A stretch of DNA of 64,000 nt from Apium graveolens (Eukaryota > Streptophyta > Magnoliopsida > Apiales > Apiaceae). Within the stretch, counting starts at the first letter, position 1. Each line of letters opens with the position of its first letter. Where the stretch lies: positions 56,738,374-56,802,373 of the forward strand of contig NC_133653.1 of the NCBI RefSeq assembly GCF_009905375.1. Direction: 5' to 3'. The notes beneath the pieces are model-generated. The model worked only from the letters and a program-made list of their open reading frames with translations. It had not been told where the DNA came from and did no database searches. Position numbers and translations under genes: made by a program. This document shows positions 24,422-34,742 of the stretch, piece by piece.

Positions 24422-24768
24422 CTAGTAATTAGATATGAATTTTCCTGAGCTGTTTAGAAATATCAAAAGAGAAAATCATCTAGTTTGTACTAGGAAGCAG
24501 CTGTGATTTAATTCTTTGAATCACAGATTTTCTGAAATAACACATCTCTGGTGGAACAACAAATCCACCAGAAAAGTTTTTAAGTTCTTTGTGCTCATTT
24601 CATTTGTGTTTGAATATATATCTGTCTGCATCAGCTTCAAGCAATTCACACACATTTGATCACTCAAACACTTAGCCTTAGAAACTGCTCAAAACTTGAA
24701 AAAGTTTTGAGATTTACATTCAACCCCCCTTCTGTAAATCTCATTGTTAGTCCACTGGGAATAACAAT

Positions 24769-24780
24769 TGGTATCAGAGC
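24769..24780 (+). other. Element A primer binding site (tRNA-iMet)
   Basis: TGGTATCAGAGC lies two bases after the LTR end at 24766, the usual plant copia arrangement. Confidence 0.93.
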
Positions 24781-24826
24781 AAGCTCTTAACATACAAAGA
24801 GTTTAAAGATCTATTCTGCTAACATC

Positions 24827-27265
24827 ATGAGTGCACAGAAGAATCCTCCTGCCACCATCATGAGTAGGAAGGATATTCTTGTAAAGATCCCAGTTCTGGA
24901 AAAAGATAATTATCATCACTGGAAAGTGAAGATGCATTTACATCTTCTTTCTCAAGATGAAAGCTACATCAACTGTATTGAAAATGGTCCTCACATCCCT
25001 CACAAAGTAGCCACAGCTGCTACTGCAACAGTTGCTGTTGGACAGTCCATTCCCAAGCCAAAAGCAGAATGGACTATTGAAGACATGGAAGAAATCCGCA
25101 AGGATAAGAGAGCTATGAACATTTTGTTTAATTGCTTAGATCAAGATATGTTTGACAATGTCATCAATAGCCAAACTGCAAAGGAAGTTTGGGATACTGT
25201 ACAAATCATCTGTGAAGGTACTGAGCAGGTCAGAGAGAACAAGATGCAGCTTCTTATTCAACAGTATGAATATTTTCACTTTGAAGAAGGTGAATCATTA
25301 AATGATACCTTCAACAGGTTTCAGAAACTGTTGAATAGATTGAAGCTGTATGGTAGAGTGTACCAAGTCAAGGATTCCAACTTAAAATTTCTTAGGTCTC
25401 TGCCAAAGGAATGGAAGCCCATGACTGTCTCTTTGAGAAATTCTCAAGATTATAAGAACTTCACACTTGAAAGACTATATGGAATTCTGAAGACTTATGA
25501 ACTTGAAATGGAGCAGGATGAGCTGTTGGAAAAGGGAAAGAAAAAAGGAGGAACAGTTGCTCTTGTAGCTGACAGTGAAAAGATGGAAGCCAGGAATGAG
25601 GAGAAGACAATGCCAAGTCTCAAAATTGGCACAAGTAAATCAGAATCAAGCAAGGGTAAAGAGCAAGTTGCTGAGGATGAAGACAATTCCAGTCAGGATG
25701 AATCTGATGATATTGAAGAATATTTGGCCTTTCTGTCCAGGAGGTTTGCAAAAATGAAGTTCAGGAAAAACACAAAGTTCACTAAGCCAAATAAAAACAT
25801 GGTGGACAAATCAAAGTTCAAATGTTACAACTGTGGCATTAGTGGACACTTTGCAAGTGAGTGTAGGAAGCCAAATTCTGAGAAAAAGAAATTTGAGCAA
25901 GTTGATTACAAAAAGAAGTATTTTGATTTGCTCAAACAAAAGGAAAGAGCTTTTCTCACTCAAGATGATTGGGCAGCAGATGAGGTAAATGAAGATGATG
26001 ATGTGGAATATGTCAACCTAGCCCTGATGTCTAATTCTGATAAAAATGAAACTAGTTCATCAAGCAACCAGGTAATTACTACTGATCTCTCTCAGCTTTC
26101 TAAACTTGAATGCAATGAAGCCATAAATGATAGGACCAATGAATTATATCATTTGCGTGTTTCCCTTAAATCACTAGCAAAAGAAAACACTAGGATCAAG
26201 GAGAATAATGTGTTTTTAAGTGATAGGAATGTTGTGTTAGAGGATCAGGTAATTGAGCTTGAAAAGATAAAACTTAAATGCTTGACTGTTGAGAGTGAAC
26301 TAGCAGAAGCTGTTAAGAAAGTAGAAATTCTTTCTACACAGTTAGAAAGTGAGCAAGAGGTAATCAAGGCCTGGAAAACATCTAGGGATGTTAGTGTTCA
26401 GATTGCAAAGGTTCAAAGAATTGAATCATTCTGTGAGGATGCCTGGAAGAAAAACAAAAAGGAGTTAGAATTAATTGATGGATTGTCAACGGATGTGGAA
26501 TCAACGGATGATGAAAGTTATCCGTTGAAGGAAGAAAAGGAGCATCCGTTGAAGGCTCATCAATTAAAACAGGCAAGTTCTTTTAAAAATAAAATTCTCA
26601 ATAAAAAGAATGATTCAACTCTCAAGAACTTTGTCAAAGAAGGAGCTAGCACATCCAGAGATGTCAGTAAGGTGAATATAGGACACATGACTTTAGATCA
26701 GCTAAAAGATAGGCTTAAGTTGGTTGAGGATAAGAAGGAAACTAAAAGAAAATCTAAAAGAAATGGGAAGGTAGGGATTAATAAACATAACAATTACACA
26801 CCTGATAGGTATGCTCCTAGAAAAAGCTGTGTGCATTGTAAAAGTGTTAATCACCTATCTGATAATTGCAAATCTGTTAAAAATTCTCCCATGCCTTCAA
26901 ATCCCTCCATGCCTAACATGTCTATGTCACCTCTGCATGCTATGCCTGTTATGTCTCACCAGAATCCCCATGCACATTTTGCAAACATGCCATATATTAA
27001 CAATCCTTATTTTACTGCATTTAGTATGCCTCAAATGCCATACAATATGCCTATGTGGAATAACATGTTTGCACAACCTATGCCTTATCAAATTCAATCA
27101 AATGTGTTAAATGATTCTGTGACTAACCCTACACTTCAACCAACCACATCTGAGACCAAGGTTGACCCAAAGTTACCTAAGTCAAAAGATGCAGGAGGAA
27201 TGAAGTCTAGGAAAAAGACTAATAAGGCTGGACCCAAGGAAACTTGGGTACCAAAATCAACTTGA
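24827..27265 (+). CDS. gag: Element A gag polyprotein
   Basis: An uninterrupted 812-codon ORF from an ATG 47 bp after the PBS to TGA at 27263-27265. Residues about 10-220 are the copia gag core (DUF4219/UBN2-like: DNYHHWKVKMHLHLL, LKFLRSLPKEWKPMTVSLRN). Zinc knuckle 1, CYNCGISGHFASEC, is near residue 333. A Leu/Glu/Lys-rich coiled-coil-like part follows (about residues 430-540). Zinc knuckle 2, CVHCKSVNHLSDNC, is near residue 668. A Met/Pro/Asn-rich tail ends PKETWVPKST. Four copies of the CAACGGAT/ATCCGTTG motif lie in the coding sequence at 26487-26551. This is the best-preserved copia ORF in the window. Gag would form the cytoplasmic particle and bind genomic RNA. Confidence 0.93.
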   Translation: MSAQKNPPATIMSRKDILVKIPVLEKDNYHHWKVKMHLHLLSQDESYINCIENGPHIPHKVATAATATVAVGQSIPKPKAEWTIEDMEEIRKDKRAMNILFNCLDQDMFDNVINSQTAKEVWDTVQIICEGTEQVRENKMQLLIQQYEYFHFEEGESLNDTFNRFQKLLNRLKLYGRVYQVKDSNLKFLRSLPKEWKPMTVSLRNSQDYKNFTLERLYGILKTYELEMEQDELLEKGKKKGGTVALVADSEKMEARNEEKTMPSLKIGTSKSESSKGKEQVAEDEDNSSQDESDDIEEYLAFLSRRFAKMKFRKNTKFTKPNKNMVDKSKFKCYNCGISGHFASECRKPNSEKKKFEQVDYKKKYFDLLKQKERAFLTQDDWAADEVNEDDDVEYVNLALMSNSDKNETSSSSNQVITTDLSQLSKLECNEAINDRTNELYHLRVSLKSLAKENTRIKENNVFLSDRNVVLEDQVIELEKIKLKCLTVESELAEAVKKVEILSTQLESEQEVIKAWKTSRDVSVQIAKVQRIESFCEDAWKKNKKELELIDGLSTDVESTDDESYPLKEEKEHPLKAHQLKQASSFKNKILNKKNDSTLKNFVKEGASTSRDVSKVNIGHMTLDQLKDRLKLVEDKKETKRKSKRNGKVGINKHNNYTPDRYAPRKSCVHCKSVNHLSDNCKSVKNSPMPSNPSMPNMSMSPLHAMPVMSHQNPHAHFANMPYINNPYFTAFSMPQMPYNMPMWNNMFAQPMPYQIQSNVLNDSVTNPTLQPTTSETKVDPKLPKSKDAGGMKSRKKTNKAGPKETWVPKST

Positions 27266-27284
27266 TTGATTTTGTTGTGTGCAG
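27248..27284 (+). promoter_or_regulatory. Gag/pol junction with splice-like GT...AG boundaries
   Basis: Gag ends with TGA, and pol starts in another frame with no in-frame ATG (pol frame opens after TGA at 27267-27269). A GT at 27248, between codons of gag, and an AG at 27283-27284 (TGTGTGCAG then GG), between codons of pol, would join the two frames if removed. The segment is 37 bp, too short for an ordinary plant intron, so a more distant donor may be used, or another bypass. Confidence 0.4.
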
Positions 27285-28526
27285 GGACAAAGAAGGAATC
27301 TATGGTACTTGGACAGTGGTTGTTCAAGACACATGACAGGAGATTTCACCCTGCTCACAGAGTTTAAGGAGAGAGCTGGCCCTAGCATAACCTTTGGAGA
27401 TGACAGCAAAGGATTCACTATGGGATATGGCTTGATTTCAAAAGAAAATGTCATCATTGATGAAGTTGCATTGGTTGATGGTCTCAAACATAATTTATTG
27501 AGCATCAGTCAACTATGTGACAGAGGGAATACTGTTTCCTTCAATTCTGAAGCCTGTATTGTCACAAGTAAAAAGGACAATAAAGTGGTTCTAACTGGAG
27601 TTAGAAAAGGGAATGTGTACTTAGCTGATTTCAACTCTACAGATGCAGAATCCATTACTTGTCTTCTCAGCAAAGCAAGTACAGTTGAAAGTTGGCTATG
27701 GCACAAGAAGCTGTCCCATTTGAATTTCAAGACAATGAATGATCTAGTCAAAAAGGACTTAGTTAGAGGAATGCCTCTAGTGGAATTCACAAGGGATGGA
27801 CTGTGTGATGCTTGTCAGAAAGGAAAGCAAAAGAAAGTATCATTCAGTAAGAAGCTTGAATCTGCAATTGATGAACCACTACAACTTCTACACATGGATC
27901 TTTTTGGACCAGTCAATGTATTGTCAATTTCAAGGAAAAGATACTGCCTAGTGATTGTAGATGATTTCTCAAAGTTTTCATGGGTTTATTTTCTTGGATC
28001 AAAGGATGAAGCTAGTGAAATCATCATCAATCATATCAAGCAAGTCAACAATCATCCTGATTTCAAAGTAAGGAATATTAGGAGTGACAATGGAACTGAG
28101 TTCAAAAATTCAACCATGAAGTTGTTCTGTGAAGAAAGTGGGATCATGCATGAGTTCTCAGCTCCAAGAACTCCACAACAAAATGGCGTGGTGGAAAGGA
28201 AGAACAGATCACTAATTGAAGCTGCAAGGACAATGCTTGAAGAGTCAAAACTCCCAACTTATTTTTGGGCTGAGGCTGTTAACTGTTCATGTTACACTCA
28301 GAATATTTCTTTAATCAATCAGGCAAAATGCATGACTCCCTATCAAGTATTCAAGAGAAGAAAACCAACTTTAAACTTTCTACATGTCTTTGGTTGCAAA
28401 TGCTACATCTTAAGGAATCAATCTGATCACAAAGGGAAGTTTGATGCAAAGGCTGATGAAGGAATATTGAAGTGTTGGCTTCATAGCCTTGGGTTTGATG
28501 AAAAGTTAAGCAAAACACTTAAGTAG
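27270..28526 (+). pseudogene. pol: Element A pol, truncated: protease and integrase core only
   Basis: The open frame carries the protease motif WYLDSGCSRHMTGD (DSG) right at the start. The GAG-pre-integrase finger (HKKLSHLNFKTMNDLVKK, CDACQKGK) and integrase core (LHMDLFGPVNV, IRSDNGTEF, TPQQNGVVERKN) follow. After ADEGI (about 28465) the frame enters unrelated sequence and then the 3' LTR, and ends at 28526. Integrase C-terminus, RT and RNase H are absent. The first codon usable in this frame is GTG at 27279; there is no ATG, so translation must depend on gag. Confidence 0.88.
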
Positions 28527-29528
28527 AAATCTAGTATTTGTAGCCTCAACGGTTAAGACCATCTTGGCTATCCGTTGAAGGAGTAGCTTTACTTAGCAAT
28601 AAGTTTAGTATTGTAGCACATTTCACTCTCTGGTTTCAAGCTGTAATTCTTAGATGTTGTTAGGAAATAATCAGTCATGTTGACTACTAATGGATGTACA
28701 AATAGGAGGGCTAATTGTAAATATTTCATGCCTTGTAATTTTGTATAAGTGAAGAAGTGTCAACGAATATTGAAGACCTTCAACGGATAAGAAACAAAGC
28801 TTCAACAGATGTCTCTAATGCTTCAACGGATAATATCCATCAACGGATAAGTGCTTCAACGGATAAAGACTTCAACTGATAATGCATCAACGGATAAAGC
28901 TTCAACGGATAAAGCCTCAACGGATAAGGCATCAACGGATGAAAGCTTCAACGGATGCTTAGTTCATTAGCAGTTGATAGTGACAATTCACAAGCTAACA
29001 GAGGCACATGGGTTGACAGAGACATACTGGAATGTGGAAGCCTCTAGGAGGAATTAAGAAAATGCAGCATTTCCATTCTGATGCAAACAAGGAAGTATTC
29101 AAAGATTTACAGATTATCCTAGATTGCATTGGATAGAGAAATGAAGAAGAAACATGTGAAGATATATAAACCAAGTAGCAGCTAGTAATTAGATATGAAT
29201 TTTCCTGAGCTGTTTAGAAATATCAAAAGAGAAAATCATCTAGTTAGTACTAGGAAGCAGCTGTGATTTAATTCTTTGAATCACAGATTTTCTGAAATAA
29301 CACATCTCTGGTGGAACAACAAATCCACCAGAAAAGTTTTTAAGTTCTTTGTGCTCATTTCATTTGTGTTTGAATATATATATCTGTCTGCATCAGCTTC
29401 AAGCAATTCACACACATTTGATCACTCAAACACTTAGCCTTAGAAACTGCTCAAAACTTGAAAAAGTTTTGAGATTTACATTCAACCCCCCTTCTGTAAA
29501 TCTCATTGTTAGTCCACTGGAAATAACA
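28473..29528 (+). repeat. Element A 3' LTR
   Basis: 1056 bp. The length equals the 5' LTR minus one 49-bp deletion near 29164 plus a TA insertion near 29380. It starts TGTTGG, but bases about 28477-28492 do not match the 5' LTR, although downstream identity is about 99%. No PPT precedes it. Confidence 0.85.
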
Positions 29529-29533
29529 TGTAT
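29529..29533. repeat. Target-site duplication of element A, right copy (TGTAT)
   Basis: TGTAT directly follows the LTR end and matches 23659-23663. Confidence 0.9.
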
Positions 29534-29790
29534 ACGTGGGTAGGTGAGTAGATAATGTAACCCTCAAAACACCTTTTTGGAGACCTTTTATAGGCTTCCA
29601 ATTAGAGTTTGGGGGTTTTTTTACCTCAAATATGGACCATTAGAAGGTTCCGGATCCAGGGCACCTAAACGCCCAGGATGGTAGCACGCGTCCAAGTATC
29701 TTCTGTCGCTGGAGTGTGCAGTGTGCCGGGGTTTGTGTGTAAGAGTGAATTCCCATGATCAAGGAATATTACTCGTACTCACAAACCAAT
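29534..29790 (-). repeat. Element G LTR, right piece
   Basis: Non-coding sequence between element A and the G integrase remnant. On the minus strand it has a good TATA box, CCTATAAAAGG (plus 29584-29594). The right limit is an estimate. Confidence 0.5.
29585..29592 (-). promoter_or_regulatory. TATA box of element G LTR
   Basis: The minus strand reads TATAAAAG within CCTATAAAAGG, a strong plant TATA match. The insertion of element A about 50 bp downstream (in G's direction) would separate it from most of the LTR. Confidence 0.6.
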
Positions 29791-29799
29791 GATTGAGAG

Positions 29800-31187
29800 A
29801 AATATTCTAATTTGACAGGAGCTCATGAGGTCCGCTACCACCTGGAGTCGCATTCTTGCAATTGTGCCATATGTTCCTTTCTATTGGGCTTTTCCAAAGT
29901 TTATCTGGGCAAATTATATTATGGCCCATAACAAATTGCAACAAGGACATATCATAGGTCTCCTTTGACCCGGGAAAACGGACCCATGATGTCAATTCTT
30001 TATGCAGCAAAAGAAATCGGGGAGAGAACGGAAGCTCAGGCTTTGTTTTGGTACGTTGCTAAAGATTTGACATTGTTTACATTTCTTCACAAACACGACG
30101 ACATCAGTGTGGATGGTGGGCCAGTATTACCCTTGCTGAATTATCTTGTAGGATAAAGCTTTTGCAGCTAAGTGATCTCCACAAATACCCACATGCATCT
30201 CCTGGAGATAATAATCAGCTTCATTCGGATCTACACATTTGAGAGTTGGAGCTGAGAAAGTTCTTCTGTGAAGTTGGTCATCTTCGAAGAAGAAACAAGC
30301 AGGCTCGTGCTTCAAATATCTAGCTTTGTTTTTATCTTCCAAGAGTGTTCCATGTTACAAATAGGCTATAAATGGAGTCTTCGAGTTCTCTGGGCTGTTG
30401 ATACACAAGATTTCATTTCTTTCAGTGCTCAGGGCCCGGAGTTCTTCAAAGTAGACCGAGGTGCTTAAATATGAAGAATTATTAACTAGCTTTGACAATT
30501 CATCAGCCTTAGTGTTCTCTTCTATATTGAATTATAGAATAGTTGAATCCGGGATGGTTTCCAGGATACTTCTTACCATGGCTTGGTATTGTGCCAGTTT
30601 TTTATATTTGGCGATGTATTCTCCGGTTGTCTGCTTTACCACAATATGGGAATCACTATGTATGACTAAGCTTTTTACCCCAAATGATTTCGCCAATCTT
30701 AGTCCAGAGAGGAGGACTTCATATTCATCTTGGTTATTAATAGCCTAAAAGGCAAAGGTAATTTGTTTGTTGAATCGTGAATCCTTCGGGGTTGGTAAGG
30801 ATGAGACCGGCTTCAGATCTTTCTGTGTTAGCTGAACCATCGACATATAGAGTCCACGAGTTCTTGTTGGAGGGATTGTCTTCAACTATTCTTACAGTCA
30901 TGGTGCTTGATAGGGATTCGGGAAAAGTGCATTCCATCATGAACTCTGCTAGAGCTTGAGCCTTGATTGATGTCCGGGGAATAAAAGTAATAAGGAACTG
31001 ACTAAACTCAATTACCCAGTTGACTAGCCTTCCGGATGCATCAGGTTTGTGAATTAATTTCCTTAAAGGATGATCAATGACGACAATGATTTCTCGGCCT
31101 TGGAAGTACTGTCTTAGCTTCCTACTTGCGTTTCCAAGTTTGGGTACCGTATTTCTGCATCTTTGAGAATTTAACTCACATAATATA
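29800..31187 (-). pseudogene. Element G pol remnant: RNase H, second (archaeal-type) RNase H, integrase N-terminus
   Basis: Minus-strand translation from 31187 shows an RNase H end (GREIIVVIDHPLRKL, SGRLVNWVIEFSQF, SIKAQALAEFMMECTF). The extra RNase H domain of Tat/Ogre-type elements follows (SWTLYVDGSANTERSEAGLI, 30740-30940), then integrase N-terminal motifs (DDQLHRRTFSAPTLKC, MHVGICGDHLAAKALSYKI, 30127-30342), then a fragment near 29810-30010. Frames are broken by stops. The domain order is diagnostic for the Tat lineage. The 5' portion is cut off at the E LTR. Confidence 0.82.
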
Positions 31188-34100
31188 TGTAATATCTGGG
31201 ATATATCATGTAATTATTTTTGCCAATAAATAAATATTATGCATGTCCAGTATTTATTCTGTGAATTAACTGTTAAGTGGTATATGTATTTGGATGTTTA
31301 AAAATAATATCAATTGAGTATTTTAATTTTTATATGTCCAAAATAAAATATGGATAATTGTCATATCTTCTTATTTATTTTTATGTTGATTTATGATTTT
31401 ATAGGAAATTTATGGATTTTATGAATTCTTTTTACGAGTATTTATAAACTATTTTATATAATCGGGAACCAACCAACGTCATCCGTTTTTACATTTTTAT
31501 AACCCGAAACTCTTTCGAGAACTCCTTCCTAACCGAATTGCAATATTCCGAGCATTTTCCATATTTCGACTTTTTCGATCCGGCGTACGGTTTGTCCTGC
31601 GCGGGTCCCGACGCAATATTTTCGATACATTATTCGTTTCAGTAAATCAATAAAACTCGTATTTTTGATAAACGGGGTCTTTTTATTAAACTATTACAAT
31701 TATCACCTCGTAATACGTGTAACCAGGCGCTGAGACCAAGACCGCAGTACAAATTGTACTGATTTGGATAATTATCCCAAAAACCGGTATCGTTTGGATC
31801 TGTTTTTATAAATAAACGTACCATTTTATATCCGGAATGATCCAACGGGATACTAATTTTCCGTATTTATAAATAGCCTTTACCGTATTTTATTTCGTAC
31901 TGAAAATCATTTGCAAACAGTAATTATAAAAATTTACAGAGAGAATTCATATATTTATATAATCTTCTGAAAATCAAACCAGCTTTTGAAGGTGTTAGTG
32001 ATCTCTGTTTTCAAAGCTCGAGTAACCAAATCGAAGGGTTTGAGGAGTACTATCAGATTCTGGAACTCGTTTTACTGCAGAATCAAAGGTTGATTATATA
32101 TATTTTTAATTATTTTCGAATTATTTTGATTAAAAATATGAATTTTTGTAGGATGATTGTTTGAATGATTTGATGCTTGCATGTTGTAGAGCTTGTTTTT
32201 CAGATGATTTTCATATGTCATATGACTGATTTGGATTTCAATAACATGTTCAAAATTGAGTTTAATCTTCGAATTTTAAAATTAGGGTTTATAACCCGTA
32301 TGAATGCTCTTAATTGAAAATTAGGGCTTTTTGTTCTAGGGGTTATTAGCTGTTAAAATATAGTGGGTTGTGTTTCTTATGAAATTTGCAATCGATTGGT
32401 GTATAGCTCGTTAACAGAGGATTCATGGTTTGAAGGGAGTTGTGTTTTTAAGTTTTCGTCGAGCTCGCCGGAAACCAGCGAGTTTCGTGAGCATTTTCCG
32501 GTCAATTCTGAAATAGGTTATGTGTTTTGATTACTGGAATAAGTTCCTGGTGGTTTTTACTTTAGTTCTAGAGAGTTTGGGGGCCTGAGGTGGTCGGGAT
32601 CGTGTTCTCCGGCCACACTCCGGCAAAGTCGAAGGCGGGGTTGGAAAAATTGCAAACAAGCCCCTGTAGTTTTAATAACGATACAGTTTGGTCCCCCAGG
32701 TTTCCAGAACTTGCAAATTTAGGATACCTGATTATAAAATGTTTAAAAATCATATTTCCTATTTATTTTAATGATAAAAATCTGTTTTTAATTTCTGAAA
32801 ATTCCAAAAATTATTATTTTAATTCCAAAAAAATTAATTTTAATTCAAAAATAAATCTGAATTAATTAGTAATTAATTTTAGTTAATAACTAATTGATTA
32901 ATTAGTCAATTAATTCAAAAATTAATTGATTAATTGATTTAATTAATTATTAATTGATTTTAATTACTTATTTAATTAGATTTAATTATTTAAAAATGAT
33001 TTAAAATTTCTGAAAAATAGTTCGAGCTTTAAAATATTACTTAAAATTGTTTTCAAGGCTCGATAATTATTAGAAAATTATTTTGAAGCCAGATGTGGTC
33101 AACCGAACCCTGTTTATTGCTTTAAAAAATGACCCAACGACCGTTTTAATTCCTAAAAATGTTTTAAAAATTATATTAAATACCCGAAAGCCTGTTTATG
33201 ACCCAAGACTTCTTTATAAATGGTATATCATTGATTGTTTGATGTGTTACGTGTTATATGTGACTTTTTGTTTGACTATCGATCTATATGTTCGGTATTT
33301 ACTTGTTTATAGCGTAACTTTCAATCCGTTAATCGGATTTGGGTAAAACGAAGGGTAGATAGAAGTGTATATCGAATATAATCGTATGAGTTGAGTAATG
33401 ATAGATGTTTATGATATGTGAGCAGAAGAGGCAAGGCGTAGGAAAGGGAAACAGATAGCCGAGGAGTAAGACGGTGGTTATTGGAAGTTAGTGAAGTATA
33501 GCAAGCAAGTACCAGGCAAGTAATCTGAACTTTCTTGAGATATATTGTTGATGATTGATAATCCTGTTCTATATTGCAAGTGCTTTGAAGCACTGAACCT
33601 TAAACCTTGATTCCAGTTGTCGATCTTTGAGCCATAAACCTTATTCTTTCTGAACCATTGATTCTTGCATACCCGAATACGAACCACCGATATACGATAC
33701 TACTCTACAAAGACATACAAACTAAATACCAAACACTGAATCAAATTGCTTACATATTCAAACCATTGTACCTTATGCTTTGAAAGTCCAAATCCTTGTA
33801 ACCTTGAAATGTTGATTCCTTTGTTATCCAATTCTTTCATTACCTAACAGCCATTCTTTGAAATTGACATATTAATCCTTTGTGAAGATGGCAACCATTT
33901 CATTATTGAATATCCAATGTTGCTTATGATTTTGTTTATTGCTTTACATTGTTTATTCTGTTATTCTGTTAGAATTGGATTATTTTATAAAAATTATGGA
34001 CCAGATTCGTGGTCAGACTAGATTGGTGGTCAAGTTAGGCCAATGTGTGCTATGGATCCAGTAATTAGAGCAGAGCTGTGTGCCTTGGTCGGGGTTAGTG

Positions 34101-34641
34101 CGTGACTGAGCAGCAGCCTAACCTTGGTTTTTTTAAATAAAAATATAAAATCCAATTCTAAAACAATAATCATTGTTCCCTTAATACTTTAATCCTTTTC
34201 CCTAGATGATCATTATTCTCAGTCTTGTCATTGTGACTTGCTGAGCTAGTTAGCTCATTTGTGCGATATTGTTTATGTTCTTTTCCAGTTAAGAAGGAAC
34301 CAGTTGGTAGCGAAGATCCCCACTCCAGTGCGAGAGCTAGGGGTCCAGGTTGATCGAGTTAAGCTAGATGGCATCTTTTGAGATAGTTTAAGTTTGTAAA
34401 AGTTTGTAATAATGTTTAATATTCAGTTCTGAGTTTGAATAGTTGGGATTTGGATGTTTGTAATATAAAGTGTGTGTGATGTGGCTTGTGTACATACTTT
34501 AACCTGTTGCGGTCCATGGTAGTTGATAAGTAGGGTCACTGCATATTATTATTGTCTTTACTATTGTTATAAGCAGGTTATAAATAAGGTGTGTGTGCGT
34601 GTCGACCCCAAACTTCTGACCCGGGTTTGGAGGGTGCCACA
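31188..34641 (+). repeat. Element E 5' LTR (Tekay/Del-like gypsy, plus strand)
   Basis: 3454 bp, TGTAATATCT to GGTGCCACA, followed at once by a tRNA-iMet PBS. Parts match the reverse complement of the F LTR (compare 33990-34130 with 11560-11690), so E and F are related families in opposite orientation. The stretch 32840-33000 is a nearly pure A/T tract of TTAATTA-type repeats. The small ORFs inside are not credible genes. Confidence 0.85.
31868..31875 (+). promoter_or_regulatory. Putative TATA box of element E LTR
   Basis: TATAAATA followed by GCC, about 680 bp into the LTR. No other strong candidate was noted on this strand. Confidence 0.45.
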
Positions 34642-34645
34642 GGTT

Positions 34646-34657
34646 TGGTATCAGAGC
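34646..34657 (+). other. Element E primer binding site (tRNA-iMet)
   Basis: TGGTATCAGAGC lies four bases after the LTR end. Copia element B is inserted only 10 bp further on. Confidence 0.92.
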
Positions 34658-34742
34658 TATAGGTTATTGTTGTGTATATGTTGTGTACTTGATGATTACA
34701 TGAACAACACACCTTGGTAGATTTTACTTAGTGAAAATGTAG

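Larger units (their letters stand above)
23664..24766 (+). repeat. Element A 5' LTR
   Basis: 1103 bp, TGTTAGGAAT to GGAATAACA, followed by the PBS. It carries an array of about a dozen CAACGGAT motifs (23738-24156), a hairpin-forming motif pair at 23737-23769, and a TATA box at 24413-24420 set within CTTGG...CCAAG arms. Confidence 0.93.
23664..29528 (+). mobile_element. Copia element A (SIRE/Maximus-like), internally deleted
   Basis: A 5.87-kb plus-strand element with LTRs 23664-24766 and 28473-29528 and TSD TGTAT. It has a tRNA-iMet PBS, an open 812-codon gag, then pol through protease and the integrase core. The distal integrase, RT, RNase H, any third ORF and the PPT are missing. By comparison with elements B and C about 7-8 kb are absent. 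The LTRs differ by about nine substitutions, one 49-bp deletion and one TA insertion, excluding the first about 20 bp, so insertion is recent. It could move only with help from a complete relative. Confidence 0.9.
23400..31187 (-). mobile_element. Element G: Tat-lineage gypsy remnant, interrupted by copia element A
   Basis: The flanks of element A (left to 23663, right from 29529) read as one LTR-like sequence on the minus strand. To the right of it lie minus-strand RNase H, second RNase H and integrase fragments (about 29800-31187). The right end is cut by the LTR of element E at 31188. The region between integrase and LTR is shortened, and LTR limits could not be fixed. Outer coordinates are approximate. 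Confidence 0.6.

Noticed and set aside
27279..27281. GTG as start codon of pol (also 38175 and 57200)
   Set aside because: Eukaryotic element; GTG is only where an alternative-code ORF caller begins. Pol must be reached by splicing, frameshift or bypass.
32840..33010. Microsatellite or replication-origin-like AT tract
   Set aside because: A TTAATTA-rich part of the element E LTR; low complexity without further signals.
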